Counted from the first letter of the stretch, positions 8,417-21,151 are shown. The stretch is 64,000 nt of DNA from Brooklawnia cerclae (GCF_011758645.1 NZ_JAAMOZ010000004.1:124001-188000); one strand, 5' to 3'. A program made the numbers and translations. Notes: generated from the sequence alone by a model not told the origin.

Positions 8417-10324
8417 ATGGCACTGGGTCGTGAAACGGGGCAGGCAATGAAGCAGGCATCCGGAACCGACGGGTCCGGGCAGGAGACGCTGGGTGTGGCC
8501 GCGGTCGTGGTCACCTTCAACCGCGTCGCCCTGCTGCAGCGCCTCGTCACCCGTCTTCTCGAGCTGGGATCGGTGGACGCGATCCTGGTCGTCGACAATG
8601 CCTCGTCGGACGGCACCGGCGAATGGCTCGCCGACCTGTCGGCGCGCGAACCTCGCGTCCGCTACCGCATCCTGCCCACCAACGCGGGCGGCGCAGGCGG
8701 TTTCCAGGCCGGGCTGGAATGGGCGCACGATCTCGGCGCGGAACTGGCCTGGTTGATGGACGACGACGGGCTTCCCGCACCCGACTGTCTCGACAAACTT
8801 CTCGTCCACAAGGGTGAATACGACTTCTGGGGGCCGGCGGTACTGGCTCAGCAGCGCCCGGACGAGCTGTGCTTCCCGGTGCGGCTGCCCGGGACGGCGA
8901 CAGTGGCTCGTACCCTCGACCAACTTGAGGACGTCGCCGTCGACGGTCGGGTGGCCGATGTGGTGATCCCCTTCAACGGAGTGCTCGTCACTCACGAGCT
9001 CGTCGATCGCATCGGCACGGTGCGTGCGGAGTTCTTCATCTGGGGCGACGACGTCGAGTACCTGTGGCGGGCGATCGACGCGGGGGCCCGCGTCGCGACC
9101 ATCGTGGACGCGCACTTCCTGCACCCGGCCACCGACGATCTCGGCACGCCCATGCTGCGCGGTCTGACCACCTACAACCATTCGCCGAGCGACCTCAAGC
9201 ACTACTGCATGGCGCGCAACAACACGGTCAACCTACTGACGTTCCGGGGGCCGCTCCACGCGGCCGCCTTCTGGGCGAAGACAGCCTGGTTCTACACCTT
9301 CGTGAAGCCGAGTGCACGGCGACTGATCCTGTCGGCACAGGCGATCCTCGACGGGTTGCGGGGCAATTTCACCGGGCACGAGCGATTCCTGCCCCCGCGT
9401 CCGCCGCACCCCGCGTCCCCGGGCGAACGTGTCGCCGTCGTCGTGGTCACGTACAAGCGGCCCGAGCTTCTCGATCAGTTGCTCACCGATCTCGCCGCGC
9501 AGACCCGGCGTCCCGATGGGGTGTTCGTCGTCGACAACTCCGGCGACGAGGCCACGGCCCGAGTGCTGGAGGCACATAGCGAGCTTCCGCTACGGGTCGA
9601 TCATGTCGGAGCCAACCTCGGCGGTGCCGGCGGGTTCAACCGAGGGGTCCGGGCCGCCCATGAAGCCGGCTTCGACCGTCTGTGGCTGATGGACGACGAC
9701 GTGCGCCCCGCTCCATGGGCGTTGCAGGCCCTCCTCGCCGACGGTGGGGACTGCCTCGCCTGCGTACGAGAGGACCGGCGCGGAAACCTGGTCGAGAAGG
9801 CGGCCGTTCGCTTCGACCTGAGCAATCCACTGCAGCTGCGGCCGAAAGTGGCCAGCATCGAGCAGACCTACCCCTGCCGCGCATCCATGCCGGCCCGCAT
9901 CCACATCGAGAACGCGGCATTCGAGGGGTTCATGGTGCACCGCCGGGTGGTGGATGCCATCGGCTATCCCGACCCGAGCTTCTTCATCTTCTACGACGAC
10001 TGCGACTTCCAGCTGCGGGCGCAGCGTGCGGGCTTCGCGATGTGGGCGGTGAGGGATGCGCTCATGCGCCGCCAGTTCGACTTCGTCCAGTCCAACGATC
10101 TGGCCAGTTGGAAGGGTTTCTACATGTACCGCAACCTGTTCGCGGTGCACTTCCGGTACGGGACGAACGCCCTGGTGCGACTCAAACCGTTCGTGCTGAC
10201 CGCGGGGGTGGTCGCGCTGTCGCCGGTACGGGGTGGGCCCGGGGAGGCTCGCAACGTGCTCCGGGCGCTGGTGGGAGCGTTGCGCATGCGCAGGCTCGAT
10301 TCGCGGGCGAAGTTGGGCTCCTGA
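8417..10324 (+). CDS. Glycosyltransferase with two tandem GT2 domains (galactofuranosyltransferase-like)
   Basis: 635 residues containing two full GT-A domains. Domain 1 (about 27-300) starts AAVVVTFNRVALLQ, with VVDNASSDGTG, NAGGAGGFQAG and LMDDDG. Domain 2 (about 337-620) starts VAVVVVTYKRPELLDQ, with VVDNSGDE, NLGGAGGFNRG and LMDDDV. Both share the GGAGGF and DDD marks of GlfT1-type enzymes that start galactan on a lipid carrier using UDP-galactofuranose. glf, glfT2 and an ABC exporter lie about 1-6 kb downstream on the other strand, so a role in galactan assembly is likely (inference). The acceptor is unknown; the second domain could act on a different sugar. Confidence 0.82.
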   Translation: MALGRETGQAMKQASGTDGSGQETLGVAAVVVTFNRVALLQRLVTRLLELGSVDAILVVDNASSDGTGEWLADLSAREPRVRYRILPTNAGGAGGFQAGLEWAHDLGAELAWLMDDDGLPAPDCLDKLLVHKGEYDFWGPAVLAQQRPDELCFPVRLPGTATVARTLDQLEDVAVDGRVADVVIPFNGVLVTHELVDRIGTVRAEFFIWGDDVEYLWRAIDAGARVATIVDAHFLHPATDDLGTPMLRGLTTYNHSPSDLKHYCMARNNTVNLLTFRGPLHAAAFWAKTAWFYTFVKPSARRLILSAQAILDGLRGNFTGHERFLPPRPPHPASPGERVAVVVVTYKRPELLDQLLTDLAAQTRRPDGVFVVDNSGDEATARVLEAHSELPLRVDHVGANLGGAGGFNRGVRAAHEAGFDRLWLMDDDVRPAPWALQALLADGGDCLACVREDRRGNLVEKAAVRFDLSNPLQLRPKVASIEQTYPCRASMPARIHIENAAFEGFMVHRRVVDAIGYPDPSFFIFYDDCDFQLRAQRAGFAMWAVRDALMRRQFDFVQSNDLASWKGFYMYRNLFAVHFRYGTNALVRLKPFVLTAGVVALSPVRGGPGEARNVLRALVGALRMRRLDSRAKLGS

Positions 10325-10392
10325 GCCCGACAGACGCCGGGCCGAGGTCGGCTCACGGTGCTGAGCCCCCGCGATGTCACCTCCGTGCACTC

Positions 10393-10438
10393 ATTGCGGA
10401 AGGTTGGGGGGCATAGTCGCCTGTCAATCTTCCGCAAT
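10393..10438. repeat. Palindromic element upstream of the AbiEi/DUF559-like gene
   Basis: The 14-base arm ATTGCGGAAGGTTG (10393-10406) pairs with 10425-10438 with one G-T mismatch. The loop contains GCATAGTCGCCTG, which recurs in the loop of the element at 11425-11472. The two copies bracket the gene between them. Confidence 0.7.
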
Positions 10439-10501
10439 AGCGCGGCGGGAGTTATCCACAGGCCCAAACGCGCGTGCGCCGCGACGGGGCAGGGTAGGCA
10501 T

Positions 10502-11449
10502 GTGTACCCTCGCCAACCCGTTCCGGCTGAGATCCTGACCCTGGCCGAGCATCAAGCGCATGTCGTCACGCTCGAACAGTGCACCGGCCTCGGGCTCAGC
10601 CGCGATATCGTGCAGCGCCTTGTGGGCCAGCACACCTGGCAACCACTGAGCAGGGGCGTGTATTACGTCTCCGGATCCCAAGTGCCATGGCATGCCTGGG
10701 CCTGGGGTGGAGTTCTGGCGGCGGGTGAGGGTGCCATGCTGGCACGCAGCGCCGCAGCCTTCGAATGGAAGCTGACCCAGCAGGCACCGGACGTCATCGA
10801 CATCCTGATCGCCGAACATCGGAAAGTGGCACGCCAGAATCCCCGCTGGCGATTCCTGCGCACACGGAACATGCCCCAGCCGCACGGCTCACCACCCCGC
10901 ACGCCACTTCCCGAGACCGTCGTCGACGTCTGCTCGCTGGAACCGGAGCGAGCGGCATCCTGCCTGAGCGCCGCGCTGCACACCCGCAGGACCAGTGAGT
11001 CAGCGATCCTTGCCGCTGTGCAGGCCCGGCCACGCGTCCGTGGCCGGGCCACGCTGTTGTCGATGCTCGATCGGAGCCGCGCGGGGATCGAGAGCGAACT
11101 CGAACAGGTCTACGCCACCATCGAGCGAAGCCACGGCTTGCCTCGTGGGCGCCGCCAAGTGCGAGCCGGCCAGTACCGCCGTGATGTCGACTACGGCGGG
11201 CTCATCGTGGAACTCGACGGCAGGCTCGGCCATGACGGCGAGTCGCGATTCCGCGACATGTACCGGGACAACCACCATCTGGTGGCAGGGAAGATGACCC
11301 TGCGATACGGATGGGTCGACTGCAATGAGCACTCGTGCGACGTGGCTTTCCAGGTTGCTTCGGTGCTGCGTCGTCTCGGCTGGACAGAGCCTTATCAGGG
11401 CTGCCCGCGATGTCATGCGATGGTGATTGCGGAAGGTTTGCAGGCATAG
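10502..11449 (+). CDS. AbiEi-like antitoxin domain / DUF559-type nuclease-like protein
   Basis: 315 residues from GTG 10502; a GGGTAGG stretch lies just upstream, and the open frame before it is non-coding in character. N-terminal about 1-70 resembles the winged-helix domain of AbiEi-type proteins (LAEHQAHVVTLEQCTGLGL, then LSRGVYYVSG). The C-terminal part resembles DUF559, a restriction-endonuclease-like fold (YRRDVDYGGLIVELDGR, then a His/Asp-rich block and RYGWVDC). Such fusions are common in actinobacteria and their function is not settled. The stop codon lies in the loop of the downstream palindrome (11425-11472). Confidence 0.75.
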   Translation: MYPRQPVPAEILTLAEHQAHVVTLEQCTGLGLSRDIVQRLVGQHTWQPLSRGVYYVSGSQVPWHAWAWGGVLAAGEGAMLARSAAAFEWKLTQQAPDVIDILIAEHRKVARQNPRWRFLRTRNMPQPHGSPPRTPLPETVVDVCSLEPERAASCLSAALHTRRTSESAILAAVQARPRVRGRATLLSMLDRSRAGIESELEQVYATIERSHGLPRGRRQVRAGQYRRDVDYGGLIVELDGRLGHDGESRFRDMYRDNHHLVAGKMTLRYGWVDCNEHSCDVAFQVASVLRRLGWTEPYQGCPRCHAMVIAEGLQA

Positions 11450-11472
11450 TCGCCTGCAAACCTTCCGCAATC
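11425..11472. repeat. Palindromic element containing the stop codon of the preceding gene
   Basis: Perfect 21-bp arms, 11425-11445 and 11452-11472, with a 6-base loop ATAGTC holding the TAG stop of the AbiEi/DUF559-like gene. Sequence core GATTGCGGAAGGTT and the GCATAGTCGCCTG centre match the element at 10393-10438. It lies between convergent genes and may end transcription from both sides. Confidence 0.75.
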
Positions 11473-11477
11473 TCGTG

Positions 11478-12239
11478 TCAGTCGGGTGTGCTGGCCCGCA
11501 GCACGTCCACCGCTTCGCTAATCGGCGAGTCGTGGATGACCCGGCCGTGCTGCAGCACGATGCCGCGATCGCAGATGCCCTTGATCATCTCGAGGTCGTG
11601 GCTCACCACGACCAGCGTCTGGCCGTCCTCCCGAAGCTGGTGCATCCGGTCGAGGCACTTGCGCTGGAAGGGCTCGTCGCCGACGGCAAGAATCTCGTCC
11701 ACGAGGAAGATGTCCGGCTGGCAATGCACGGCGACCGAGAAGGCCAGGCGCATGTACATGCCGGACGAATAGAACTTCACCTCGGTGTCGATGAACTTCT
11801 CGATGCCGCTGAACGCGACGATCTGGTCGAACTTCTCGTCGATCTCGGCTTCACCCATGCCGAGGATCGCGCCGTTGAGATAGACGTTCTCGCGGCCTGT
11901 GAGGTCGGGATGCATGCCAGCACCCACCTCGATCAGGCCCGCGATCCGACCCCGCGTGCCGACGCTGCCGGCGTCCGGCAACATGACGCCGCTGATCAGT
12001 TTGAGCGTCGTCGACTTGCCGGATCCGTTGAAGCCGAGCAGGGCGACCGACTCGCCGCGGTTGATCGTGAAGGAGACGTCGTCCAGCGCCTTGAACGTCT
12101 CGCCGAGGTCGCCCTTGCGACCGGTGAACAACCACACGACGTACTCCTTGATGGACCGCGTGTGGCGCAGGAAGAACTTCTTGTCGATATGGCTGAGCTC
12201 CACCATCGGCAGAGGACTCGATGCGGCGGACGTGGTCAT
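11478..12239 (-). CDS. wzt: Polysaccharide ABC exporter, ATP-binding subunit
   Basis: ATPase that powers export of a lipid-linked polysaccharide across the membrane. 253 residues. Walker A GFNGSGKST (about residue 68), Q-loop region, signature YSSGMYMRLAF, Walker B IFLVDEILAVGD and switch VVSHD. The N-terminal HTRSIKEYVVWLFTGRKGD insertion is typical of Wzt/TagH/Rv3781-type subunits. There is no C-terminal sugar-binding domain. The ATG at 12239 shares a base with the stop of the permease; a GTG one codon earlier is possible. Last gene of the glf-glfT2-wzm-wzt operon, so galactan is the likely cargo. Confidence 0.92.
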   Translation of the reverse strand: MTTSAASSPLPMVELSHIDKKFFLRHTRSIKEYVVWLFTGRKGDLGETFKALDDVSFTINRGESVALLGFNGSGKSTTLKLISGVMLPDAGSVGTRGRIAGLIEVGAGMHPDLTGRENVYLNGAILGMGEAEIDEKFDQIVAFSGIEKFIDTEVKFYSSGMYMRLAFSVAVHCQPDIFLVDEILAVGDEPFQRKCLDRMHQLREDGQTLVVVSHDLEMIKGICDRGIVLQHGRVIHDSPISEAVDVLRASTPD

Positions 12240-13134
12240 CACAGCTCCTGCGCGAACTTGCCTTCGAGGCGATGGAAGATGACTTGCCCGCAGACCAGGA
12301 CGAGCAGCGCCACCAGCACCCCGACCCCGGACATGATCACCCAGTGAGGCGGCATGAGGTCGGCCGCGGCTCCCCCATCAGGGATCACGCCGTTGGTGGG
12401 CACCCAAAAGGCGTAGTGGGACAGCTCGACCCCCAGGGCCAGCGGGTTGAGCTGATAGAGCGTGAACAGCCACGTGGGGAACGCGTTGCTCACCATCGTC
12501 CACTGGTAGAACACCGGCGACAGCCAGATGGCCACCATCATGAGCAGTTCGATGATGTTCTCGGCGTCACGGAAATAGACATCGAAGGCAGCGAAGGCCA
12601 GTCCGATGCCCAGGGCGAACATACAGATGACGACCAGGGCAAGGACGCCGGCGAGCAGGTTGACCAGCCCCGGCCGCCACCCCATGAGCAGCGCCCCGAC
12701 GACGAGGACGACGATCTGGGGAACGACATGGACGAACGCGACCCACACGCTGCTCACCGGGAACAGCTCGCGGGGCAGGAAGATCTTGCCGACCAGCGGG
12801 GCGTTGAAGATGATCGAACGGGTGGTGTTGGACAAGATCTCGTTGAAGAAGTTGATCATCACCATGCCGCTGAACAGGTAGACGACGTAGCTGGGGATAC
12901 TGCGTCCCAGCCCGAGGAACTGCCCCATGGCGATGTAATACACGATCAGTTGCACGGCAGGCTTCACATAGCTCCACAGCATGCCGAGCACTGAACCCCG
13001 ATAGCGGACGCGAAGCTCCTTCTTGACAAGCAGCTTCAGCAGAAAGCGCCACCGAAAGAGCTCCAGGAGGCCGGCGCTGTGCCCCGGGGCACGCAGCGGC
13101 TCGTCCGCCAGGTCGACGTTGGTCGACGCCACCA

Positions 13135-13135
<1 letters not shown>
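12239..13135 (-). CDS. wzm: Polysaccharide ABC exporter, permease subunit
   Basis: Membrane half of the ABC-2 exporter. 298 residues with about six hydrophobic segments, starting after an amphipathic stretch (LFRWRFLLKLLVKKELRVRYRGS) that is quoted here only by its ends, LFRWRFLL and ELRVRYRGS. ABC-2 marks: SVLGMLWSYVKPAVQL and YFRDAENIIELLMM with LSPVFYQWTMV. Start ATG 13135 overlaps the stop of glfT2 by one base (TGATG), the same coupling seen at the next junction. Confidence 0.92.
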
Positions 13136-16397
<3,262 letters not shown>

Positions 16398-16512
16398 CCT
16401 GACCACCGGGACACCCTCCACCAGGACGGTGCCGACCAAGGCGGCGCCGACCGGCATGCTCGTCGCTAGAGTCGGGGGCATCCACGCACGTCCCCACTCG
16501 GAGGCATCCACA

Positions 16513-16962
16513 ATGGCACCTGACTTCATGAGGCTTCAGCTGACAAGCCCGGACTTCGGGCCGGAAGAGCGTCTGGCCGACGCATTCACCCAGAGCGGTG
16601 AGAACCGCACGCCCCGACTGGAGGTCACGGGCATCCCGCAGGGAACCGCCGAGCTCGCGATCATCGTGCACGACCCCGATGCCCCACGGCCCCACGGCTT
16701 CACCCATTGGACCCTCTACGGGCTGCCGGCCCAGGACGGCCCGATCGTCCCGGACGAGGGACGCCCCGGCCCGAACGACGCAGGCGGCATCGGGTACACC
16801 GGCCCCAAGCCGCCCAGCGGGCATGGCGTACACCACTACTTCTTCTTCGTGTACGCGCTGTCACGTCCTGTCGCGGGCGCACCCTCGCGGCTGGATTTCC
16901 TCGACGGTTACGCGGACGCGGTGCTTGCGGTCAGTCGCCTCGTGGGGACGTACTCGAACTGA
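16513..16962 (+). CDS. YbhB/YbcL family (PEBP-like) protein
   Basis: Small cytosolic phosphatidylethanolamine-binding-protein fold; bacterial members have no agreed function. 149 residues. Family marks: IIVHDPDAPRP (ligand pocket), FTHWTLYGLP, GIGYTGPKPPSGHGVHHY and FFFVYALSRP. ATG 16513 has GGAGG at 16499-16503; the longer frame to 16201 crosses glf and is rejected. TAGAGT at 16467-16472 may be its -10. It is divergent from glf and convergent with the membrane protein that follows. Confidence 0.9.
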   Translation: MAPDFMRLQLTSPDFGPEERLADAFTQSGENRTPRLEVTGIPQGTAELAIIVHDPDAPRPHGFTHWTLYGLPAQDGPIVPDEGRPGPNDAGGIGYTGPKPPSGHGVHHYFFFVYALSRPVAGAPSRLDFLDGYADAVLAVSRLVGTYSN

Positions 16963-16985
16963 GGGATCCTGGCGCCGAAGCGTTT

Positions 16986-18983
16986 TCACCCCAACCCGCA
17001 AGCCGTTATCTCGTAGAGAGTCGCATGGCCGCTGGCGGCCCTTGCGACGAAGCCCTGATTGTTCGCCAGGTTGTCGAATCCCAAGTACGGATAGTCCATC
17101 TCGTTGATGAGATCATCGTTCCCGAAATCCAGCACCCAATGCACATCCAGATCGATCAGCGCCTGACACACCCGCTCATTGTTGGAAGCCTCGTCCAGAT
17201 CCTCTATGAGTATCTCTTGGTCAGGAGTTGGTGCGTACAGCACGTGCGTGGCGGTTGTACGACGCCCAGTCAATGCGTAAACCATCGAACTGCCGTTGTA
17301 CGGATTGACTGCAATAACTTCATCCGGCGGAACGATCCCCGGGACCGCCTGGATTACCGCATACTCGTCGGAATTGACCAACTCTGAGTCACCCGTAATC
17401 GAGTACTCATCCTTCACTAATTCGATCGTTTTCTGCTTGGCGCCACTAAACTGCGTGCCCACAGCCAGCACCGCGGCCAACAGAACACCCACCAGTAGCC
17501 GACGCCGCATGGTCGTCGCGTCCTCACCTGACGGAAGAAGCGCCACGAGTTTCGATTCGAGGAACTGAGCCCCGAAAGCGGCTAGTGGAATCGCAGTCAA
17601 AGGGAGCAAACTTGCCAGGCGCGGTGGATCGCTGTACCAGGGGCCAACGAGGTACCACCGCAATCTACCAACCGGCTGTGTCGCGGCGATGAACCACAGC
17701 ACGCAGAACGCGCCATGAGCGACCAGCAACCAGGTGTGCCGCCCAGTTCGGAGAACTGCGTACAGACCAATAAGAGTCATGAGCGCGGGGAGGATAAACG
17801 TGGGCAGGTCTAGTGGGCTCATCAACAGAGCTTCACCGATCGCATCCGTACGGCTCTTGACGGGCTCCCAGAATGCGGCCTCATGCGCTGGGCGCAGCAC
17901 TACATACAAAGCCGTCGCAACAAGCGTGATGCCGAGCAATGCAATCAGTGCGCAAACAAAACGCCGACCGAACTCCCGAGCTCTCCAAGACTCACGTACC
18001 ACACGCAGTCCGAGGGTCCAGGTCATGATCGGGATCACCACACCGCAATAGACCAGCACGACATTGGGATGCGCGAGCCCCAACCCGACCAGACCGATCC
18101 CACCCGCAGTAAGCGTCGGCAACAACGGCAAGTGTTTTCCCTCACCCAACCGAAACAGACCTACGGCCAAGCCCATCATCGTGGGCAGCAGGCACAACCC
18201 CAGGAGGTTCGGATACAGCACGCCAAAAGCGAGCATGAAGTAGGGGAACGGGGCAAACGATGCTGCGAGGATCCCGGTCGTCAACGTGCCTGCAGGCGTG
18301 TGCTCCAGAACCATACGAGACAGGAATAGGCAGCCCAGAGGCCACACCACACCAACGACCGCAACGATGGTTGCGTTCATACCAGCCACAACATTCTGAC
18401 TACCCATGCTCAACAGGACCAAGGATGCGAGATCATGCCACGCGGTCGGGTAGAAGGCTGCGGGCGCATCTCCGCTCACCATGCGCATATCAATCGCGGA
18501 ACCGTTGTGGTTGTCGATGATCCACCGAACCGCGTTCAAATGAAAAATGTTGTCGTAGGTTTGAGAGAATGCCGTCGGTGTGCCAAGCATCGCGATCACG
18601 TCTCTACACAAAACGGTGATCGACAGGACGGCTGCAACCAGCACCCAGGTGGTGGGCCGAGCCCACCACCTGGGTGCTGGTTGCGCCGAAGCCTGCGTGC
18701 CTTCAGCGTTCGTGTCGATGCCTCGAATCCGACGAAGCCCAACCCTAAGGCCCAGCGCCACGAGAGCGAAGAACAGCGTCCAGACGACGACTGGCAGCGG
18801 TCCCCACGGGACACCGACGAACTGCGCAAGAATCGCAGCCGATGCAACGATTCCGGTGCTGACTGCTGGGGCTACAGCCAACGCAACGAGTGGGCGGAAC
18901 CCTGCGCTCAGGTTCACCGCGAGTCCAGGGAGAAGAACCACAGCCAACGCAACAAGAACGAACGGCAGCAGAGCCCACCACAT
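16986..18983 (-). CDS. Large polytopic membrane protein, DUF6541-like
   Basis: 665 residues with roughly a dozen or more hydrophobic segments and a C-terminal about 130-residue non-membrane part (from about KQKTIELVKDEYSI). Resembles the DUF6541 family of actinobacterial cell-surface loci, thought to have a GT-C-like layout; the reaction is unknown. Motif IDNHNGSAIDMRMV and AFYPTAWHDL lie in the first outer loop. Between TM segments near residues 100-117 the gene contains a perfect 23-bp hairpin (18635-18683). Start ATG has GGGAGG about 12 bases upstream. The setting suggests a glycosyltransferase or ligase for surface glycans (inference). Confidence 0.75.
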   Translation of the reverse strand: MWWALLPFVLVALAVVLLPGLAVNLSAGFRPLVALAVAPAVSTGIVASAAILAQFVGVPWGPLPVVVWTLFFALVALGLRVGLRRIRGIDTNAEGTQASAQPAPRWWARPTTWVLVAAVLSITVLCRDVIAMLGTPTAFSQTYDNIFHLNAVRWIIDNHNGSAIDMRMVSGDAPAAFYPTAWHDLASLVLLSMGSQNVVAGMNATIVAVVGVVWPLGCLFLSRMVLEHTPAGTLTTGILAASFAPFPYFMLAFGVLYPNLLGLCLLPTMMGLAVGLFRLGEGKHLPLLPTLTAGGIGLVGLGLAHPNVVLVYCGVVIPIMTWTLGLRVVRESWRAREFGRRFVCALIALLGITLVATALYVVLRPAHEAAFWEPVKSRTDAIGEALLMSPLDLPTFILPALMTLIGLYAVLRTGRHTWLLVAHGAFCVLWFIAATQPVGRLRWYLVGPWYSDPPRLASLLPLTAIPLAAFGAQFLESKLVALLPSGEDATTMRRRLLVGVLLAAVLAVGTQFSGAKQKTIELVKDEYSITGDSELVNSDEYAVIQAVPGIVPPDEVIAVNPYNGSSMVYALTGRRTTATHVLYAPTPDQEILIEDLDEASNNERVCQALIDLDVHWVLDFGNDDLINEMDYPYLGFDNLANNQGFVARAASGHATLYEITACGLG
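18635..18683. repeat. Perfect 23-bp hairpin inside a membrane-protein gene
   Basis: Arms 18635-18657 and 18661-18683 are exact reverse complements with a 3-base loop. It encodes APRWWARPTTWVLV in the linker before a TM segment of the DUF6541-like protein. The reading frame is undisturbed. Confidence 0.85.
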
Positions 18984-19166
18984 GAATCCTCGGCCTCCCT
19001 TGCGTCGCCAGACGGCCCGAGTCTAGTGGCCGAGTACGAGAAGCCGCATCAACCCGAGGCATCGAGCGACAAGCGGTCACGCTCGTGGTGCCCAACAAGC
19101 TCACCTAGTAGTGTGGCGAACGACTCAGCGTCGACACGCCGGAAGGCACCCCACAGGAGTTTGGCC

Positions 19167-20048
19167 ATGACAGTGGATGTTCTGTTCCCCTACTACGGCG
19201 ACGTCGACTTGATGAAGCTCGCGGTGCGCAGCGTCCTGCGCCAGACCCACCCAGATTTCCGACTGCTGGTCGTGGACGATGGCTACCCGGACGACTCCAT
19301 CCCGGGCTGGTTCGCGTCGTTGGACGACGCGCGGGTGAGCTACCAGCGCAACGAACAGAATCTCGGGGCCAACGGCAACTACCGCAAATGCCTCACCCTG
19401 GTCGAGAACGATCTCGTGGTGGTGATGGGTGCCGACGACATGATGCTGCCCAACTATCTCCATTGGCTCGTGGACCGTGCCGGGCGCTATCCGTGGGCGA
19501 ACGTCTTCCAACCGGGTGTGTATGTGATGGACGAGCACGGCGCCCCCTCGAACACCCTCGTGGAGCAGGTGAAGGCCCACTACCGTCCCGACGGTCAGGG
19601 GGTACGTCTGCTGAGCGGTGAGCGACTCGCCGTGTCGATCCTGCGCGGGGACTGGTTGTACTTCCCATCGCTGGGATGGCGAGCCGAGACCATCACACGA
19701 CTGGGGTTCCGCGAGGGCTACGACGTCGTCCAGGATATGGCACTGGTGCTCGACATCGCTATGAGTGGGGGCACCCTTCTCGTCGACGACGTGGCTGCCT
19801 TCATGTATCGGCGTCATTCGGGGTCCGACTCGTCGTGGCGGGCTCTGGAGGGCACGCGTTTCGCCGAGGAGCGACGCTACTTCCAGACGATCGCCAGGGA
19901 GATGGATGCCAAGGGCTGGCGTCATGCGGCACGCGTGGCGCGCCTGCACGTGTCATCCCGGCTCCATGCAGCGACGCTCGCACCGAAGGCAGCCGTCAAG
20001 CGCAACTGGAAGGGTGTCCGGAACCTCACCGAACATCTGGTGAAGTAG
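19167..20048 (+). CDS. Family 2 glycosyltransferase
   Basis: 293 residues. GT-A fold: VDVLFPYYGDVDLMKLAV, LLVVDDGYPDDS, NEQNLGANGNYRKCL, and metal-binding VVMGADDMMLP (ADD). The second half has GWRAETITRLGF and MYRRHSGSDSSW. Donor and acceptor unknown. ATG 19167 has AGGAG about 8 bases upstream; the open frame back to 18435 lies over the divergent membrane gene and is not coding. It is convergent with rmlA. A TAGTGT hexamer at 19109-19114 may be its -10. Confidence 0.87.
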   Translation: MTVDVLFPYYGDVDLMKLAVRSVLRQTHPDFRLLVVDDGYPDDSIPGWFASLDDARVSYQRNEQNLGANGNYRKCLTLVENDLVVVMGADDMMLPNYLHWLVDRAGRYPWANVFQPGVYVMDEHGAPSNTLVEQVKAHYRPDGQGVRLLSGERLAVSILRGDWLYFPSLGWRAETITRLGFREGYDVVQDMALVLDIAMSGGTLLVDDVAAFMYRRHSGSDSSWRALEGTRFAEERRYFQTIAREMDAKGWRHAARVARLHVSSRLHAATLAPKAAVKRNWKGVRNLTEHLVK

Positions 20049-20082
20049 ACGAATCGGTAGGGTCGGCCAGCCGAACGGACTG

Positions 20083-20952
20083 TCAGCGTCCGAAGGCGAC
20101 CAGTTGACGCAGGTAGGTGCCGTAGCCAGATTTCTCCAGGGCATCCGCGCGCTTGAGCAGAGCCTCGTCGTCCATCCAACCGTTGCGCCAGGCAGCCTCT
20201 TCGGGGCAACCGACCTGCAGACCTTGGCGCGCCTGGATCGTACGAACAAAGTCCCCGGCGTCGTTGAGCGAGTCGAAGGTGCCAGTGTCGAGCCAGGCGG
20301 TACCTCGGGGAAGCACCTCGACGTGGAGCTTGCGCTGCTCCATGTAGATGCGGTTGATGTCGGTGATCTCGAGCTCGCCCCGGGCGCTCGGCTTCAGGTT
20401 TCGCGCATACTCCACCACGTTGTCGTCGTAGAAGTACAAACCCGGCACCGCGAGGTGCGACTTGGGCTCAGTAGGCTTCTCCTCGATCGAGATCGCCGTT
20501 CCCGTGGCGTCTATCTCGACGACGCCGTAGGCCTGCGGGTCGGCGACCCAGTAGCCGAAGATCGCCGCACCCTCGACGTCCGAGTACTTGCGCAGTCGGG
20601 TGCCCAGGCCCGGACCATAGAAAATGTTGTCGCCGAGCACAAGCGCGGCCGCATCGCCGCCGAGGAAGTCGGCCCCGATAGTGAAGGCCTGCGCGAGACC
20701 CTTGGGTTCGGGCTGCACCGCGAACTGCAGGTTGATGCCGAAGTCGCTGCCGTCACCCAACAGACGGTGGAAGGGCTCGGCGTCGTGGGGTGTCGTGATG
20801 ACCAGCACGTCTTGGATGCCCGCGAACATCAGCGTCGACAGCGGGTAGTAGATCATCGGCTTGTCGTAGACGGGCAGCAACTGCTTGCTCGTGGCGACGG
20901 TGATGGGATGCAGCCGACTGCCCGTGCCGCCCGCAAGGATGATCCCGTGCAT
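20083..20952 (-). CDS. rmlA: Glucose-1-phosphate thymidylyltransferase
   Basis: Makes dTDP-glucose from glucose-1-phosphate and dTTP, the first step to dTDP-rhamnose. 289 residues, typical. N-terminal [16 protein letters not shown], then [18 protein letters not shown], with [10 protein letters not shown] and [12 protein letters not shown]. Own promoter likely (TAGATT at 21010-21015, minus strand) with GGAGG before the ATG. rmlB and the rmlC-rmlD fusion lie about 7 kb away on the same strand, so the pathway is complete here but split by glycosyltransferase genes. Confidence 0.97.
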   Translation of the reverse strand: MHGIILAGGTGSRLHPITVATSKQLLPVYDKPMIYYPLSTLMFAGIQDVLVITTPHDAEPFHRLLGDGSDFGINLQFAVQPEPKGLAQAFTIGADFLGGDAAALVLGDNIFYGPGLGTRLRKYSDVEGAAIFGYWVADPQAYGVVEIDATGTAISIEEKPTEPKSHLAVPGLYFYDDNVVEYARNLKPSARGELEITDINRIYMEQRKLHVEVLPRGTAWLDTGTFDSLNDAGDFVRTIQARQGLQVGCPEEAAWRNGWMDDEALLKRADALEKSGYGTYLRQLVAFGR

Positions 20953-21096
20953 GGTTGCGTGCCTCCTCGTCGTCGCCCGCGGACGACCATCAGACGTTCT
21001 CTGAACTCCAATCTAGTGGCAGGAGCCCGTGCGGCATCAAACACGGGCGGCGAACGTGCGTTTCGACGCCACGATGACACGATACGGGCCATTGGG

Positions 21097-21102
21097 TACA
21101 TT
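21097..21102 (+). promoter_or_regulatory. Candidate -10 for the glycosyltransferase operon
   Basis: TACATT about 50 bases upstream of ATG 21152, which has a strong AAGGAGG ribosome binding site at 21140-21146. It may drive the run of genes from 21152 to 25013. Confidence 0.35.
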
Positions 21103-21151
21103 GGGGCAACGTGCGATGCGATGGGACCGTTGCGGCTCCAAGGAGGCGACT

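Noticed and set aside
12221-12994. Asp/Glu/His-rich 257-residue frame opposite wzm
   Set aside because: Shadow of a hydrophobic membrane protein; such frames are always polar and long in high-G+C DNA.
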